Source of the DNA: Locusta migratoria
Taxonomy: Eukaryota > Arthropoda > Insecta > Orthoptera > Acrididae
Assembly (NCBI GenBank): GCA_026315105.1
Contig: CM048750.1
Location: forward strand, 162,158,549-162,222,548
Length of the DNA stretch: 64,000 bases
Direction of reading: 5' to 3'
Every line of letters begins with the position of its first letter. Position 1 is the stretch's first letter. This document shows, in pieces, positions 1 to 10,109 of this stretch. The notes beneath the pieces were generated by a model. That model worked only from the letters and a program-made list of their open reading frames with translations. It did not search any database and had not been told where the DNA came from. The translations under genes were made by a program, and so were the position numbers.

Positions 1-407
1 TGCAGGAGCTCCATCGTACATGTTGTGTCGTACTTGTAAAGGCACATGTTCTAGCAGCACAGGTAGATTATCCCGTATGAAATCATGATAACGTGCTCCA
101 GTGAGCGTAGGTGGAAGAACAAGAGGCCCAATCAAGACATCACCAACAATTACCGACATTACCTTCCTTCAATTGGACCAACTGGCGGTGAATCGAGGAA
201 GTACAATACATACTAACGAAACAATAGGGTATTTTGACAATTGTCTGCACGAATTATTTCAATTCACATTTAAAGAGAAATACTAAAATGAGCTCTAACA
301 TGGAAATTAAGCGTTTCCGGACACATGTCCACAAAACATATTTTTTTTTTTCTTTATGTGTGAGGAATGTTTCTTGAAAGTTTGGCCGTACCTTTTTGTA
401 ACACCCT
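1..407. other. Unassigned AT-rich sequence
   Basis: No gene or element is recognised. A T-run sits near 340-353. Only one short open frame is present and it has no recognisable motif. The end of this stretch (aacaccctgtata near 400-415) resembles a transposon terminus and abuts the inverted-repeat arm that follows. Confidence 0.4.
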
Positions 408-981
408 GTATATTGTATAGCAATGTATTTTGTACCGTTTCTAAATAACTCTAAGCTGAACAGATATGTAATTCATGTTATATTACAACCATGTATTGTA
501 TTGCTCTATATCTTGTACCACTTTTTTAATATAACTTTAAGCTGTAAAGACATAATATTGTATTCATACGCTTTTGACAGGAAATAGATAAATACAAATT
601 TCTTTTCATGTTATCAGTACTCAGTTTTAAAACTCTCTATTTGCAGAATAGATCTGATCACGTTGGCTGGCTACACTTTGTGTTCCTCGACTCCACCACG
701 CGTCTGTCTGCGCCTGCGCGGTAGACTTCCCAGTCAAACAAATACACTGCGCCTCCCTCCGCCACCTCGCTACCCGCACACCAGACATTAGCTCTGACAA
801 GTTCAAATGTTGGTAAATCTATAGGACTTAACGTCTATGGTTATCAGTCCCTTGGCTTACAAACTAATTAAACTAATCTAAGGACAAACACACACATCCA
901 TGCTTATGGGAGGACTCGAAACCACCGACGGAGAGCAACCGCGTGCTCTGGAGCAAGGCGCCTTACAGGTTGACAAGTAAC
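408..981 (-). repeat. Left arm of a long inverted repeat
   Basis: This stretch reads, in reverse complement, like 7696-8735 (after removing a 507-bp insertion from the latter). Shared landmarks are the AT-rich end with repeated tgtattgtatagc-like words, a stretch reading gtactgataaca, the GC-rich segment around the words gcgcctgcgcggtagac, and an embedded SINE at the same point. The two arms therefore descend from one ancestral repeat that already contained the SINE. The parent family is not identified. Confidence 0.75.
801..977 (-). mobile_element. SINE, GC-type, minus orientation, diverged
   Basis: The reverse strand carries a B-box-like segment (gtttcgagtcctccc), a GT-rich stretch, then the family tail with GTTTGTAAG and a GGGAC...GTCC hairpin ending in AACATTTGAAC. 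A short duplication, tgacaag, flanks it (794-800 and 970-977). The related repeat arm near 7696-7853 carries the same insertion. Confidence 0.65.
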
Positions 982-1121
982 ACTACCCCAAAGCCACTCG
1001 ACAATTCCGAAACACATGAAAATGTTGTATTATATATTTTTTGACGACGTTACAGCGGTCAATTAATGAAATAAATCGCAATTTCCGATCAGTTATGGCT
1101 TCTCTGTACTAGGTTTAGAAG

Positions 1122-1283
1122 GAATATCAAAGTGCGGCGAATGAAAATTTGTGCCTGGCCGGAATTCGAACCCTGGATCCCCTGCTTACTAGACAGACGC
1201 GTTGACCACTTCGCCACCGAGGACACAGTGACCAGCCCCACTGCAGAGGACTCTTCCCTGCACGTCTGGAGAATTTATTTCTC
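1122..1283 (-). mobile_element. tRNA-Thr-derived SINE-like repeat
   Basis: On the minus strand a 76-nt tRNA-like head runs from 1226 to 1151. It has an A-box-like region, the anticodon loop CTAGTAA (anticodon AGT, threonine, at 1188-1190), a stem that pairs around it, and a B box reading GGTTCGAATTC. Non-tRNA sequence follows toward 1122. The same anticodon loop occurs at 15400-15475. It is adjacent to a PLE endonuclease fragment. A decayed tRNA gene is possible but a SINE is more likely because of the conserved 3' extension. Confidence 0.55.
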
Positions 1284-1298
1284 CGTCCACCTACGAAG

Positions 1299-1664
1299 AG
1301 TTTGGCCTTAGTAGGATCCGTCAAAGATGATCTGCAACTGAGAAAATCGGGTGTTTACAAGGTCCCCTGTGAGTGTGGCGCTGCATATATAGGTCAGACA
1401 ATGCTAGCTGTACAGGAACGATGTGTGGAACACGAAAGGCACACCCGTCTACTCCAACCATCAAAATCGGCAGTATCAGAACAGTGCACTTCCATGAGAC
1501 ACATTATGGAATATAGTAAAACTAAAATTTTAACTCCAGTCTCCAGTTTCTGGGATTCACTTATTAAAGAATCGGTGGAAATTCGTCTTGCCGACAATCT
1601 TATAAATCGTGACAACGACTTTCAGCTAGACAAAAATTGGAATCCCGTGATTAATATCATCTAG
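1299..1664 (+). pseudogene. PLE GIY-YIG endonuclease C-terminal fragment
   Basis: About 120 codons are open. The translated start resembles the linker just before the endonuclease (VGSVKDDLQLRKSG), followed by GVYKVPCECGAAYIGQT, the paired GIY and YIG signature of the family, and the downstream WDS and EIRLADNLINRD blocks also seen in the other PLE copies here. In Penelope-like elements this domain cleaves target DNA to prime reverse transcription. The frame ends in a normal stop after WNPVINII. No reverse transcriptase precedes it, so this is a relic. The ATG near 1302 is not a meaningful start. Confidence 0.85.
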
Positions 1665-1870
1665 TCACAGCGTAATCGACACCATCAATCGATTATCAAT
1701 GATTAGAAGACTGTTGCTCTTCCACCACCGAGGGCAGCACGTACAAATCGGCTATATTGCGCATGACACCTCCTAACGCATGCGCAAAATGATACCAGCA
1801 CTTTTGGCATGCGCAAGAACCACTATAAATACCGCGACTGCACCTGGGCTCTTCAGTACTCGCTACTCAC

Positions 1871-1901
1871 CTGAAGATGGCCGGACATTTCCAGGCCGAA
1901 A
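1871..1901 (+). ncRNA. Hammerhead-ribozyme-like core in PLE
   Basis: The core CTGAAGA (1871-1877), one spacer base, stem GGCC (1879-1882) pairing with GGCC (1894-1897), then GAAA (1898-1901) match the conserved half of a hammerhead ribozyme. Penelope-like elements are known to carry such motifs in their terminal repeats. The single base between CTGAAGA and the stem departs from the textbook core. Helices I and III are not resolved by eye. Confidence 0.5.
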
Positions 1902-2513
1902 TATCGTGTCAGAATGACGTCGGGATCCGGCTGCACTCCCTTACGTGTTGGTTCCATTTCATATCGCTGTGCAGCGTTACGTCTAGGTATTTAATAGACG
2001 CGATTATGTCAAGCAGCACACTACTAATACTGTATTCGATCAATATGGGATTGTTTTTCCTACTCATGTGCATCACCTTACATTTTTCTACGTCTAGAGT
2101 TAGCTACCATTTTTCATGCAAAGTAGAAATTTTGTCTAAGTCATCCTGTATGCTGTTTCACTCAATTAATGACGACGCCCTCCAGTAGACCACAGCATCA
2201 TCAGCAAACAGCCGCAAATTACAAGTAACTCTGCCTATCTGATCATTTATATAGATAGAAAATAATAGCGATCCTATCACTCTCCCCTGAGATACGGCTG
2301 ACGATACACTCGTCTCTGATGAACACTCGCCGTCGAGAACAACATACTGCGATCTATTACTTAGGAAGTCCTCCGGCAAGTTACAAAAAAACTGTGAACC
2401 TATGCTCGTATCTTCGTTAGCAATCTGCAATGTGACACCGCGTCATATACTTTTCTGAAATCGAGAAAAAACACAATCTGCATGTTGCCCTTAATCCATG
2501 GCTCACAAGATGC

Positions 2514-2714
2514 TGGCCGCGGTGGTCGAGGGGACTGAGGCGCTCCAGTCACGGTCTGCACGGCCACTACGGTCGGGGGTTCGAATCCCCCCTCGGGCAT
2601 GGATATTTGTGCCGTCCTTAGAATTAGTTCGTAAGTAGTTTGTAAGTTTAGGGACTGATGACCCCGTAGTTAAGTCCCATAAGCTATACAAACATTCGAA
2701 AATTTTTTTTTTTA
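2514..2714 (+). mobile_element. SINE, class II tRNA-derived (A-type)
   Basis: Head GGCCGCGGTGGTCGAGG (A box), B box GGTTCGAATCC near 2578-2588, then the family tail with GTAGTTTGTAAG and the GGGAC...GTCCC hairpin, ending in a T-rich run. It is inserted into the LINE reverse transcriptase between the HGFRK and FLDFRK segments. Confidence 0.85.
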
Positions 2715-2874
2715 AGTTTCCTAAACCCGTGCTGATTCATAGAAAGAAATCAGTCTGAAGGAAATTTACAATATTCGATCCTGTGACACCGTATCGGAGG
2801 AAAATAAACCATGTGTTTAGATGACATATACTGCTCGTTATCCTGTTCTATAAAATCCCCGAAACTCTCCCATA

Positions 2875-3079
2875 GCCGCGGTGGAGTAACCGAGCGGTCT
2901 AAAGCGTCTCGCTGCGGAGCGCACGGTTGCTCGCCGTGGAGGTTGGAGTCCTCCCTGGGGCATGGGTGTGTGTGTGTTGTCCTTAGGTTAGTTTACCTAG
3001 GTTTAAGTAGTTTGTAAGCTACGGACTGATGACCACGCAGTTTGGTCCGATAGATTTACAAACATTTGAACATTTTTTG
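2875..3079 (+). mobile_element. SINE, GC-type subfamily
   Basis: The head reads gccgcggtggagtaaccgag with a TCTAAAGCG segment typical of class II tRNA A boxes, and a B-box-like ggttggagtcc. The tail has GGACTGATGACC and a GGAC...GTCC hairpin, ending AACATTTTTTG. An 11-of-12 match target duplication, aactctcccata (2863-2874) and aactttcccata (3080-3091), flanks it. Confidence 0.85.
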
Positions 3080-3170
3080 AACTTTCCCATATATTTAAAT
3101 ACGGTCTATATGACCTACGAAATTTACCCACAACGACTCAGTACGGCATGTAACATTTGCTGACATTCCT

Positions 3171-3407
3171 TCAAAATGACACTAGGAGGAGTGGTGCAGT
3201 GTCGCGTGAAGAAACGGCGTCGTTTGCGGCGGTGGCAGGTGTGGCGGCCTGCAGAAGGAATTGCGGCGAGCATCTGGTGCCGGCTGTGCTGTGGCGCACG
3301 CGGCGCCGGTACAGTCGAAGCCTGCGACAATCGATACTCGCCGCGACCGCTCGCAGCCGCGGGCTCTGACAGTCGCTGCCCGACCTCTGTATCGCTACAC
3401 ACGCACA
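3171..3407. other. GC-rich islet, no gene recognised
   Basis: The sequence is rich in GCG and CGG and open in several overlapping frames, which is expected from low stop-codon density and is not evidence of coding. No domain is recognised in any frame. Confidence 0.4.
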
Positions 3408-3475
3408 CGGTGGCAGGAATATCGGATTGACCAGGGTACAAATGTATCATGTGACACATCGAAACCGGAAGTTAG
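3408..3475 (+). repeat. Short inverted repeat, copy 1
   Basis: The words ggtggcaggaatatcg, cagggta and aaccggaagt occur in this order. They recur in the same order on the opposite strand at 4710-4778, about 1.2 kb away. They may be internal ends of one decayed element or two copies of a dispersed repeat. Confidence 0.6.
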
Positions 3476-3791
3476 CTGCATATCGTTGAATGGAAGCGCC
3501 AGCGTTCATACGAAGAAGGGTATAATACAGGGAGACAACCTGCACATAAAAAAGTGAAGCCACCACTTGGTCTAAATACAGCTGTATATGTTCAACTCAT
3601 TTCCGCGAATTAGATATTGATGGACCATCGTTGTTCTGTGTTTGAATATGAGACAGTGTAGTGCCTTGTATTTTCCCGTCATTTTCGGCTTACATGCAGT
3701 CTTATTTGGTGCGAGTTAATTTCCTGTTTGAGTGGGTTCGAAAATTGTTTGTCATGTTGTGGAGCATTCTGTTAGCTAGCTACATAGCGGT

Positions 3792-4220
3792 CAAGGGTAT
3801 ATACAAGAACCTGTCAACCATTGAGCAGTAACAGCATAAATTATTTACTTCATGTTCAGCACCAAAAAGTATTCTTTTAATTCTATAGGATTCAGCTGAT
3901 ACTATTTGAAAACCGCATCCTATAGAAACACGGGGATACATTTTTGCGCTGACCATGAAGTAAATAATTAATGTTGTTCCGCCGGCCGCGGTGGCCGCGG
4001 GGACTGAGGCGCTCCAGTTACAGTCTGCACGGTCACTACGGTCGGGGTTCGAATCCCCCCTCGGGCAAGGATATTTGTGCCGTCCTTAGGATTAGCTAGT
4101 TCATAAGTAGTTTGTAAGTTTAGGGACTGAAAACCCCGTAGTTAAGTCCCATAAGCTATACAAACATTTTTTGAATGTTGTTCCTGCTCTGTGGTTGACA
4201 GGTTCTTGTATGTAACCTTG
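3792..4220. mobile_element. Foldback element (MITE-like) split by a SINE
   Basis: The left arm 3792-3854 pairs with the right arm 3954-3980 plus 4185-4220 over about 63 bp. Shared words include acaagaacctgtcaacc and its complement ggttgacaggttcttgt. An inner hairpin (ttctataggat against atcctatagaa) lies between them. The SINE at 3981-4173 sits inside the right arm. No coding capacity is seen, so it is non-autonomous. Confidence 0.8.
3981..4173 (+). mobile_element. SINE, A-type, with 11-bp target duplication
   Basis: Head, B box and tail match the A-type family. The target duplication aatgttgttcc is exact at 3970-3980 and 4174-4184. It interrupts the right arm of the foldback element, so it is the younger insertion. 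Confidence 0.9.
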
Positions 4221-5049
4221 TCCAACAAGTAAATTAGTTACTTTCGTTCTCTTCCTGCACCTGCAAACATAACTGGAAGGGGGCAATCACAGCTCTTAGT
4301 TTTCCGCACAAGTCCCTCGCACTGTTCCTCGTTACAGGCTACGAAATTTGTCACTTCGTCCTTAGAAAGCAAATCGAATTCTCTACAAAACGGCAAACAA
4401 TTTCCCAACGCAACAAACAGGGAATTAATTCGCACTAAGTAATATTTACCATTAGTACACTAAACGAAACAGTATACAGCCTTGATACGGTCCATTACTT
4501 ACGGAAGGCTTAACATCTAAAAATCCTCTTGGTTTCTGGTGCACATTGAACTTGGAAAATTAGTTAATCTTACATGTTTTCAGAATTTCCTTTAAGTCTT
4601 CCAATGTTTTCTCTGAATGCATTCTTTTTCTGTTTATCTATTTAAATTTGAGAACAAGTACGCGCCAAAAGCACTGAGCTCAATGGTAAATAAAACCTAT
4701 TTCGGTAGGTCACTTCCGGTTGTAGTGAGTCACGTGGTAAGTTACTACCCTGCTCAATACGATATTCCTGCCACCGCTCCACACTAGGGCCACCGACGCT
4801 CCCGAATTTTTCGGGAGATACCATATTTTCAATCCTTCCGCCTGCATTATCCAACGCCTTTTTATCACGCATATTTTATTAGTTATCTCACGAACTATTA
4901 TTGTTGGTAGTTCCATTTTCTGACTGACGAATCTCGAAAAGCTTGTAGCGACTCTTGTATATTGCGGAAGACTGAAGCGTTTACTAGGCAGTCTTATATT
5001 TCAGCAGAACGCATTAAAAATCTAAACAGTATGCACAGAAATCACTACA
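4221..5049. other. Unassigned; contains inverted-repeat copy 2
   Basis: No gene is recognised. At 4710-4778 the minus strand carries the partner of the short repeat at 3408-3475. The open frames here lack known motifs. Confidence 0.4.
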
Positions 5050-5054
5050 TTCTG

Positions 5055-5388
5055 AAAAAAAAAAATCATTCTTCCACCAACAGCTGTACAATATATTTAT
5101 TTCAAGTTGAACATCTAGTATTGCTTCTAACTTTACAAGGATTTCATATTATGAATAACAGTGTCATTGCCACTAGTTTGAAACAGATGTACAATGAAGG
5201 GCAGTTTCCAATTAAAAGTCGGAATCCTGATTTTAATTTTATGTTGCCATATTTGGCAAAGGTGATTTCTTGTAGTAATTGATGTGCAATATTTTTTCCA
5301 TCTCCTGTTGATGGCAGTCAGTGCCGAAACCGTAAAGTGTAATAAATAGAAATATTGCACAGCTGTTAGCACAAGAATGATTTTTCTC
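5055..5388. repeat. Hairpin-forming repeat, MITE-like
   Basis: An arm at 5055-5104 (A-run, then atcattctt, then acagctgtacaatat) is the near reverse complement of 5341-5388. The 240-bp spacer has an open frame of no recognised family. The structure suggests a small non-autonomous DNA transposon; no target duplication was found. Confidence 0.6.
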
Positions 5389-6025
5389 CATTTGAGAACA
5401 ACCATAATATACATAAATTTGATTGCTGCTGCAATAAATTTTATGTAAATGGAAACTATCGATCAAAGTGAAGAAAAGACGTTATGTTTTAAATACAAAT
5501 AAAACCTGCCGAAAGAAGCTAAGAAATGAATTTAAGTTCTTAATGCACAAAGCGATAATCAGTAACTCGCTGTTAAATATTAGTATTCGAAGATATAAGA
5601 TTAGCGCTTAATTCATACAGGGTCATCTATTGCTTCTTTGCTGCACTACAAACTAACAGCTTCCCTACTAGTTCCTTGCCACAGTGTTGCCATGTCTACT
5701 TCTTCAGAAGAAGATCTTTTTTGGGGGCCATCTACTTTTCTACTTTCGGCTGGTTACAAAAATGCTGAATCACCTTTTTTAATATCCGCGAAAATCTACT
5801 TAATTTTATCTTGTCCCTCCCCCCCCCCCTTAGGGTTATTTGCTGTCGCTAAGGAATGCAGTCAGTCATCTTGATTAATACGGTGAAGTGCTTTTCATGT
5901 GATCTCCCATGAGAAACACACTGCATAGTACCTCTACGCGTTGAGGAATGAAAGGGGATTCCCCTAAGAGTCACAGGCAAATCGTTCTTGCTATGCGACA
6001 TTGTGACCTAGAGGTGGGGATGACC
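5389..6025. other. Unassigned spacer
   Basis: No gene or repeat is recognised apart from a short C-run near 5818-5830. Confidence 0.4.
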
Positions 6026-6945
6026 TCATAAGTGTTTGTGTAAAACACCGATAGAGGTCAGGCTGGAACTACCTCGTTTTATGACAATGCCTAGTTCTAA
6101 CGTCTGACAGCTGCTTTCCAGAAATGCCACCAAATCTTTCAGACGAGGAAAAGTGATGTTAGCTGTTTTAGATTCCAACTGTTTCCTAAGATTCAAACTA
6201 ATGTGATCCAACAGAATGTGTGAAAGTAACACCTCATGCAGTGGGATGCCGACGTTCAGAACCTCGATTGCGCTCAGATTTGTCATCAGCTGGTTGATTA
6301 ACATACGCAAGTCCTTAGCTGATTCACTTTTGATGCTTGGCAGATTCAGTAGTTGTTTAACATGCAAATCTACTACTAACTTTGGATTATTGTATCTATG
6401 AACAACCAGATCCCATGCAATTTTAAAGTTGCTCTCTGTAACCGGTAAGGATTCAATTAACTTACGTGCTTCACCAGACACACATGACGACAAGTAATAA
6501 TAACGCTGGACATCAGTTAAGGCGTCATTGCTAATAATAAGTGCATTAAAAGTATCAAAAAAGTGCATGAACTCTGCAACGTTACCAATATATGTTGGCA
6601 GTGAAATTGCAGGTAGCTTTATTTCAGGTGCATTGTATGAAGTTGACGAATGAGGAGGTGCCACAACATTCGACTGAATGTAGCTATTTTTGATTCTACA
6701 TCTAAGCACAAGTCTTCAAATGACTCTCTGTCAGCATCATGGGATTCTTCCAGATCGTTAATTTCTAACTGAGTTTGTATGTCGTGATATTCATTTTTGC
6801 TTGTGGTTAGCAATGACTGCCTTACTCTAATGTCATTGAGATTGGATCCGTCCCGAAAGTTATTGAGAAATGTTGAAATTCTAGTCACTCGTGACTTGAT
6901 GACTGCTCTTTTCTTAACTAGGCTACGTTTCTCGACAGGATCCAT
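6026..6945 (-). pseudogene. BEL/Pao LTR retrotransposon gag
   Basis: The minus strand begins with ATG at 6945 and encodes a charged N-terminal segment (MDPVEKRSLVKKRAVIKSRV), then a frame break near 6680-6700, then about 200 codons with the pattern of the BEL/Pao gag domain (DUF1759): LPTYIGNVAEFMHFFDTFNA, a YYLSSCVSGEARKLIESLPV block, and an AWDLVVHRYNNPKLVVDLHV block. This protein packages the element RNA in virus-like particles. The frame shift and the loss of everything after gag (protease, RT and integrase would lie below 6026) make it a relic. The bases upstream of 6945 could be leader or LTR, but no LTR pair was seen. Confidence 0.8.
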
Positions 6946-7695
6946 GACAGGATATTAGAGCATAGGATAGAAGATTAAGGAAAAAGAGCCAGGCTGCTTG
7001 CAGAGCAGAGCGACGGTACCTTGCGATGCGCCGAGTGGACCGCAGCTGCTGCAGGAGTCGGCGGCGGGCGGCGCGGCTCGCTGGCATGTGGCGCGTTGTG
7101 CTGTGCTGCGGGAACGTCTGGGCTGCTTCACGGCTTCTGCTGGTTGAGATGCACTTCACAACACGACCGACACGATTCGCGCGTATTCTGTAGTGTGGAC
7201 AGCTCTACTACGGGCATATGTCACTGTTAGTGCACTAGAGGCACTCGAATTCATGTTAATCTAAGAGATCAACCAACAAAGCCACGAAACCGGCTACTCT
7301 TAGTTCGCGGTTCGCACAGTCAAACGTCGGAATGGTTCTATTCGCGCCCGGAGGACCAAATGTGGGCAGCCGCAAAACGCGCGGACATCCTGCGCTGCCT
7401 CGCTCTTTCCACAGTCCAGACGAATGCAATCATTCGTTGCAAAGGAAAGGCGTTTATGAATAAGAGTAAATGTCTGGTAAAAGTGGACTGTATTTGTGAG
7501 AAGCGCTACATTGTGAGGCAGAAACACATGCGTCCGAACAGGTTGGCGGTCACCGGCCGAGTCCCCCCGCCGGCCCTGCACCGGCCGTTTCATTGTGCGA
7601 GGGCCGGGCAGGAACAGGTAGCGGCCGCCCTTACCTGCAGCCACAGCGTCCGGTCGCTGCTGCGCCCTTTTGGCGCTCGCACCGGTACGGTTTTG
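6946..7695. other. Possible BEL leader and GC-rich spacer
   Basis: This lies upstream of the gag relic and may include its leader or 5' LTR. No matching LTR is seen downstream. From about 7540 to 7690 it is GC-rich and free of stops in several frames without any recognisable domain. Confidence 0.35.
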
Positions 7696-7853
7696 CTTGT
7701 CAAACTGTAAGGCGCCTTCCTCCGGAGCACGTTGTTGCTCGCTGTCGGTGGATGTGTGTGTTTGTCCTTAGCTTAGTTTAATTAGTTTGTAAGGCTAGGG
7801 AGTGATAACCGTAGACGTTAAGCCCTATAGATTTACCAACATTTGCACTTGTC
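7696..7853 (+). mobile_element. SINE, GC-type, internally deleted
   Basis: The head fragment reads aaggcgccttcctccg; the segment around the B box is partly lost. The tail has GTTTGTAAGG and ends at ccaacatttgca. It is the positional counterpart of the SINE at 801-977 in the opposite arm. Confidence 0.6.
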
Positions 7854-8086
7854 AGAGCTGATGCCTAGTGGGCAGGTAGCGAGGTGGCGGAGCGAGGCAC
7901 AGCCCGTTTGTTTGACAGGGAAGTCTACCGCGCAGGCGCAGACAGACGGTTGGTGCAGTCGTGGAACACAAAGTGTTCTGCAAATAGAGAATTGTAAAAC
8001 TGAGTACTGATAACAGGAAAAAACATTTTATATTTATTTATTTCCTGTAAAAAGCGTATGAATACAATATTATGTCTTTACAGGTT

Positions 8087-8091
<5 letters not shown>

Positions 8092-8141
<50 letters not shown>

Positions 8142-8598
8142 TCCTGACAGATTAAAATTATGTGCCGGAACCGTGACTAGAACCTGGGACCTATGCCTTT
8201 GGCAGGCAAGCGCTCTACCACTGAGCTACCCCGAGACGTGACTTAGCCACAGCCTAAGGGACGTTTCCAGAATGAAATTTTCACTCTGCAGCGGAGTGTG
8301 CGCTGATATGAAACCACCTGGCACATTAAAATTGTATACTTTCTTCCAGGAGTGCTACTCTTTTATGTTTCACAGGTTGCTTCTGTGAAGTTTGGAAAGT
8401 AGGAGGCGAGGTACTGGCGGAAGTAACGTTGTGGGGCAGGATCTTGAGTCGTGTTAGGGTAGCTCAGTGGTAGAGCGCTTGCCCGCGAAAGGCAAAGGTC
8501 CCAGGTTCGAGTGCCGGTTCCGGCACACAGTTTTGATCTGCCAGGAAGTTTCATATCAGCGCACACTCCGCTGCAGAGTGAAAGTTTCATTCTGGATC
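8092..8598 (-). mobile_element. tRNA-like inverted composite repeat with poly(A)
   Basis: A 48-base A-run (8092-8139) precedes a minus-strand tRNA-like unit (8140-8235, B box near ctagaacctggg). A middle part follows, then the same unit on the plus strand (8455-8530: TAGCTCAGTGGTAGAGCG A box and GGTTCGAGTGC B box), and a tail that ends as the reverse complement of the family terminus (tttcatatcagcgcacac). The flanking ttaaagt words (8085-8091 and 8599-8605) look like a target duplication. A larger relative lies at 31842-32712. Confidence 0.7.
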
Positions 8599-8771
8599 TT
8601 AAAGTTATTTAAAAAAAGGGGGTACAAGTTACATAGCAATACAATACACGGTTGTAATATAACAGCTTAGAGTTATATTAAAACGGTTCAAAATACATTG
8701 CTATACAATATATAGTTTTACAATAAATTATTTTCAGAGGATGCTTCTGTTTATCGGTCTGCTTCTGGACA

Positions 8772-9062
8772 TCAAACATCAGTCAGACTGCAAGACCAGT
8801 AGCTGGCAACCTCAACTGCATTCTCCTTGGCCTGTAGAAGATCTTTTAGGGTGCAAGAAGCAGGGTACAGTGGGCAGTCTAAAACGTGGACTATACTCAG
8901 CTCTTTTCCACACTTACAGGCAGGCGATGGGTCTCTAAGATAGTTCCAATTAGAAAGATTATCCTTAGACCTGCTAACTTCACTAGTTAATCGATTGAGA
9001 GACTTCCATTTGAGATCTCCACCTGGGGGCAGGGACTCTGTATCAGGAATCCGCGGGGTGTC
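8772..9062 (-). pseudogene. LINE ORF2 C-terminal fragment
   Basis: The minus strand encodes KWKSLNRLTSEVSRSKDNLS, a CKCGKELSIVHVLDCPLYPA cysteine-histidine stretch, and a final AVEVASYW block. This order (basic helix, CxC...H...C, terminal helix) is common at the C-terminus of non-LTR retrotransposon polymerases. It differs from the FADDAVVY family seen elsewhere here. Only the C-terminus is present. Confidence 0.6.
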
Positions 9063-9299
9063 GTGTCGGCTTCTCTGTTTCTTCATTCGGTTTGGCGGTG
9101 TGTCGAAAAGAAATACTACATGCGGTATCCAATATCTTGTACAGAGGATGCTGTCATTTCTGCCAACTACAATAGCTCGGAGGTTGTGAAATTATGCTCA
9201 CATGTGATACGATCATACAACATCATTGTATTTACCTCACGTTTCCAGTTTGTGCTATCTATTTCGTGATATGATGGCCAGTCTACTACAGACAGTATT

Positions 9300-9955
9300 T
9301 ATATGTATTTGACTCAAGGCACTAGGATTCTGGTACAGACATCGAGATAATGGGACTGCGTCGTTAGAGAGGCCATTGAAATTCGCACAAGTGACGACCT
9401 CATAAACCGTGACTGTGGCTATAATCTTAGCAAAGCTTGGGAACCAGCGATTGTGTTAATTAAGGGTAAATCTAGCAAACGTAACGAAGTGACGACCACG
9501 GCGGACAGAGCCCTCACATCGACGTCATCTCAGGCGCCGGCGCAATCGGTTCCACTGCGCGGCCGCGGCGCGGGGCGCGGACCGCGGAGGGGTCGCTCCG
9601 CGGGTCGAGGGTATTTAAAATCGCCCGCTACCGGGCTAGAACCCAGTGCCCTGCGAGCAGCCGTAGCGTGCGGATCTCCGTGCCAGCGCGTCTCCAGGAG
9701 CTCAGTCCGTCAGTTCACCTGATGATGGCGACATGTATGATCGCCGAAATATTGTGCCCGTTGGACACTATAGACCGGCAGTACACCCGTGGATATTTTG
9801 ATTATCAAATACGCCGGGAGAAACTGAAGAATCACAAATGCGAAACAGTCTGTGGGGGCGCGTATCGTGAAACTGGGTTTCCTTTCGGGGGTATCTGCAG
9901 ATATTGCGATAATATCTGTTACATGGAAATCATTGTTTTGAACACTTATTGACGA
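9300..9955 (+). mobile_element. Penelope-like element, 3' fragment
   Basis: It begins inside the endonuclease C-terminus (TRILVQTSR, one stop, WDCVVREAIEIR, then DDLINRD; 9332-9410) and continues through an Arg/Gly-rich tail to a stop at 9722. After a TATA-like tatttaaaa (9612-9620) come two tcagt words (9702-9714), a hammerhead-like core (9719-9749) and a terminus ending near 9955. Nothing upstream of the endonuclease end survives. Confidence 0.8.
9719..9749 (+). ncRNA. Hammerhead-ribozyme-like core in PLE
   Basis: CTGATGA (9719-9725), one spacer T, a 5-bp stem GGCGA (9727-9731) with TCGCC (9741-9745), and GAAA (9746-9749). The stem sequence differs from the copy at 1871 but pairing is kept. 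Helices I and III are unresolved. Confidence 0.5.
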
Positions 9956-10109
9956 CGACTTCTATTTTGTGAAATGTACACTTCTCGTAGAAGGTGGATC
10001 TTTGCAGATCCCAGTCACTAATTTTGTGTCATTTCCTGATGCATAAGGTGAGTGATTAGCAACTAATATTTTTCTTGTCATGACTGTCAAAGTTCCTAGT
10101 TGCATTTTA

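Larger units (their letters stand above)
1284..1945 (+). mobile_element. Penelope-like element, 3' fragment
   Basis: A 5'-truncated Penelope-like retroelement. It contains the C-terminal GIY-YIG endonuclease coding segment (1299-1664), an untranslated stretch, a TATA-like box (tataaat, 1824-1830), an initiator-like tcagt (1853-1857) and a hammerhead-like core (1871-1901). The element is cut at about 1945, where a minus-strand LINE begins. Reverse transcriptase is absent, so it cannot move on its own. Confidence 0.8.
1946..3170 (-). mobile_element. Non-LTR retrotransposon (LINE) RT fragment
   Basis: The minus strand encodes parts of a LINE reverse transcriptase in order: a HGFRK motif (about 2725-2750), an FLDFRKVYDAVSH stretch (about 2425-2475), SSAVSQGRVIGSLLFS (motif before the palm), and FADDAVVYW, the catalytic FADD box, near 2190-2215. 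Further palm and thumb residues continue to about 1946. Stops and shifts break it. Two SINEs (2514-2714 and 2875-3079) are nested inside. It is truncated at both ends and cuts the PLE at 1945. It belongs to the jockey/CR1-like group by motif; I cannot fix the clade. Confidence 0.75.
7696..8735 (+). repeat. Right arm of the long inverted repeat
   Basis: It matches the reverse complement of 408-981. It holds a SINE (7696-7853), the GC segment with ctaccgcgcaggcgcagacag, an AT-rich stretch, and after a 507-bp insertion at 8092-8598 the terminal AT-rich part (8599-8735). The arms face each other across 6.7 kb. Confidence 0.75.

Noticed and set aside
7300..7710. Host exon with a splice donor (ctgcag/gtaagg on the minus strand near 7630)
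   Set aside because: A single donor-like word in a GC-rich patch without any recognisable protein is not enough.
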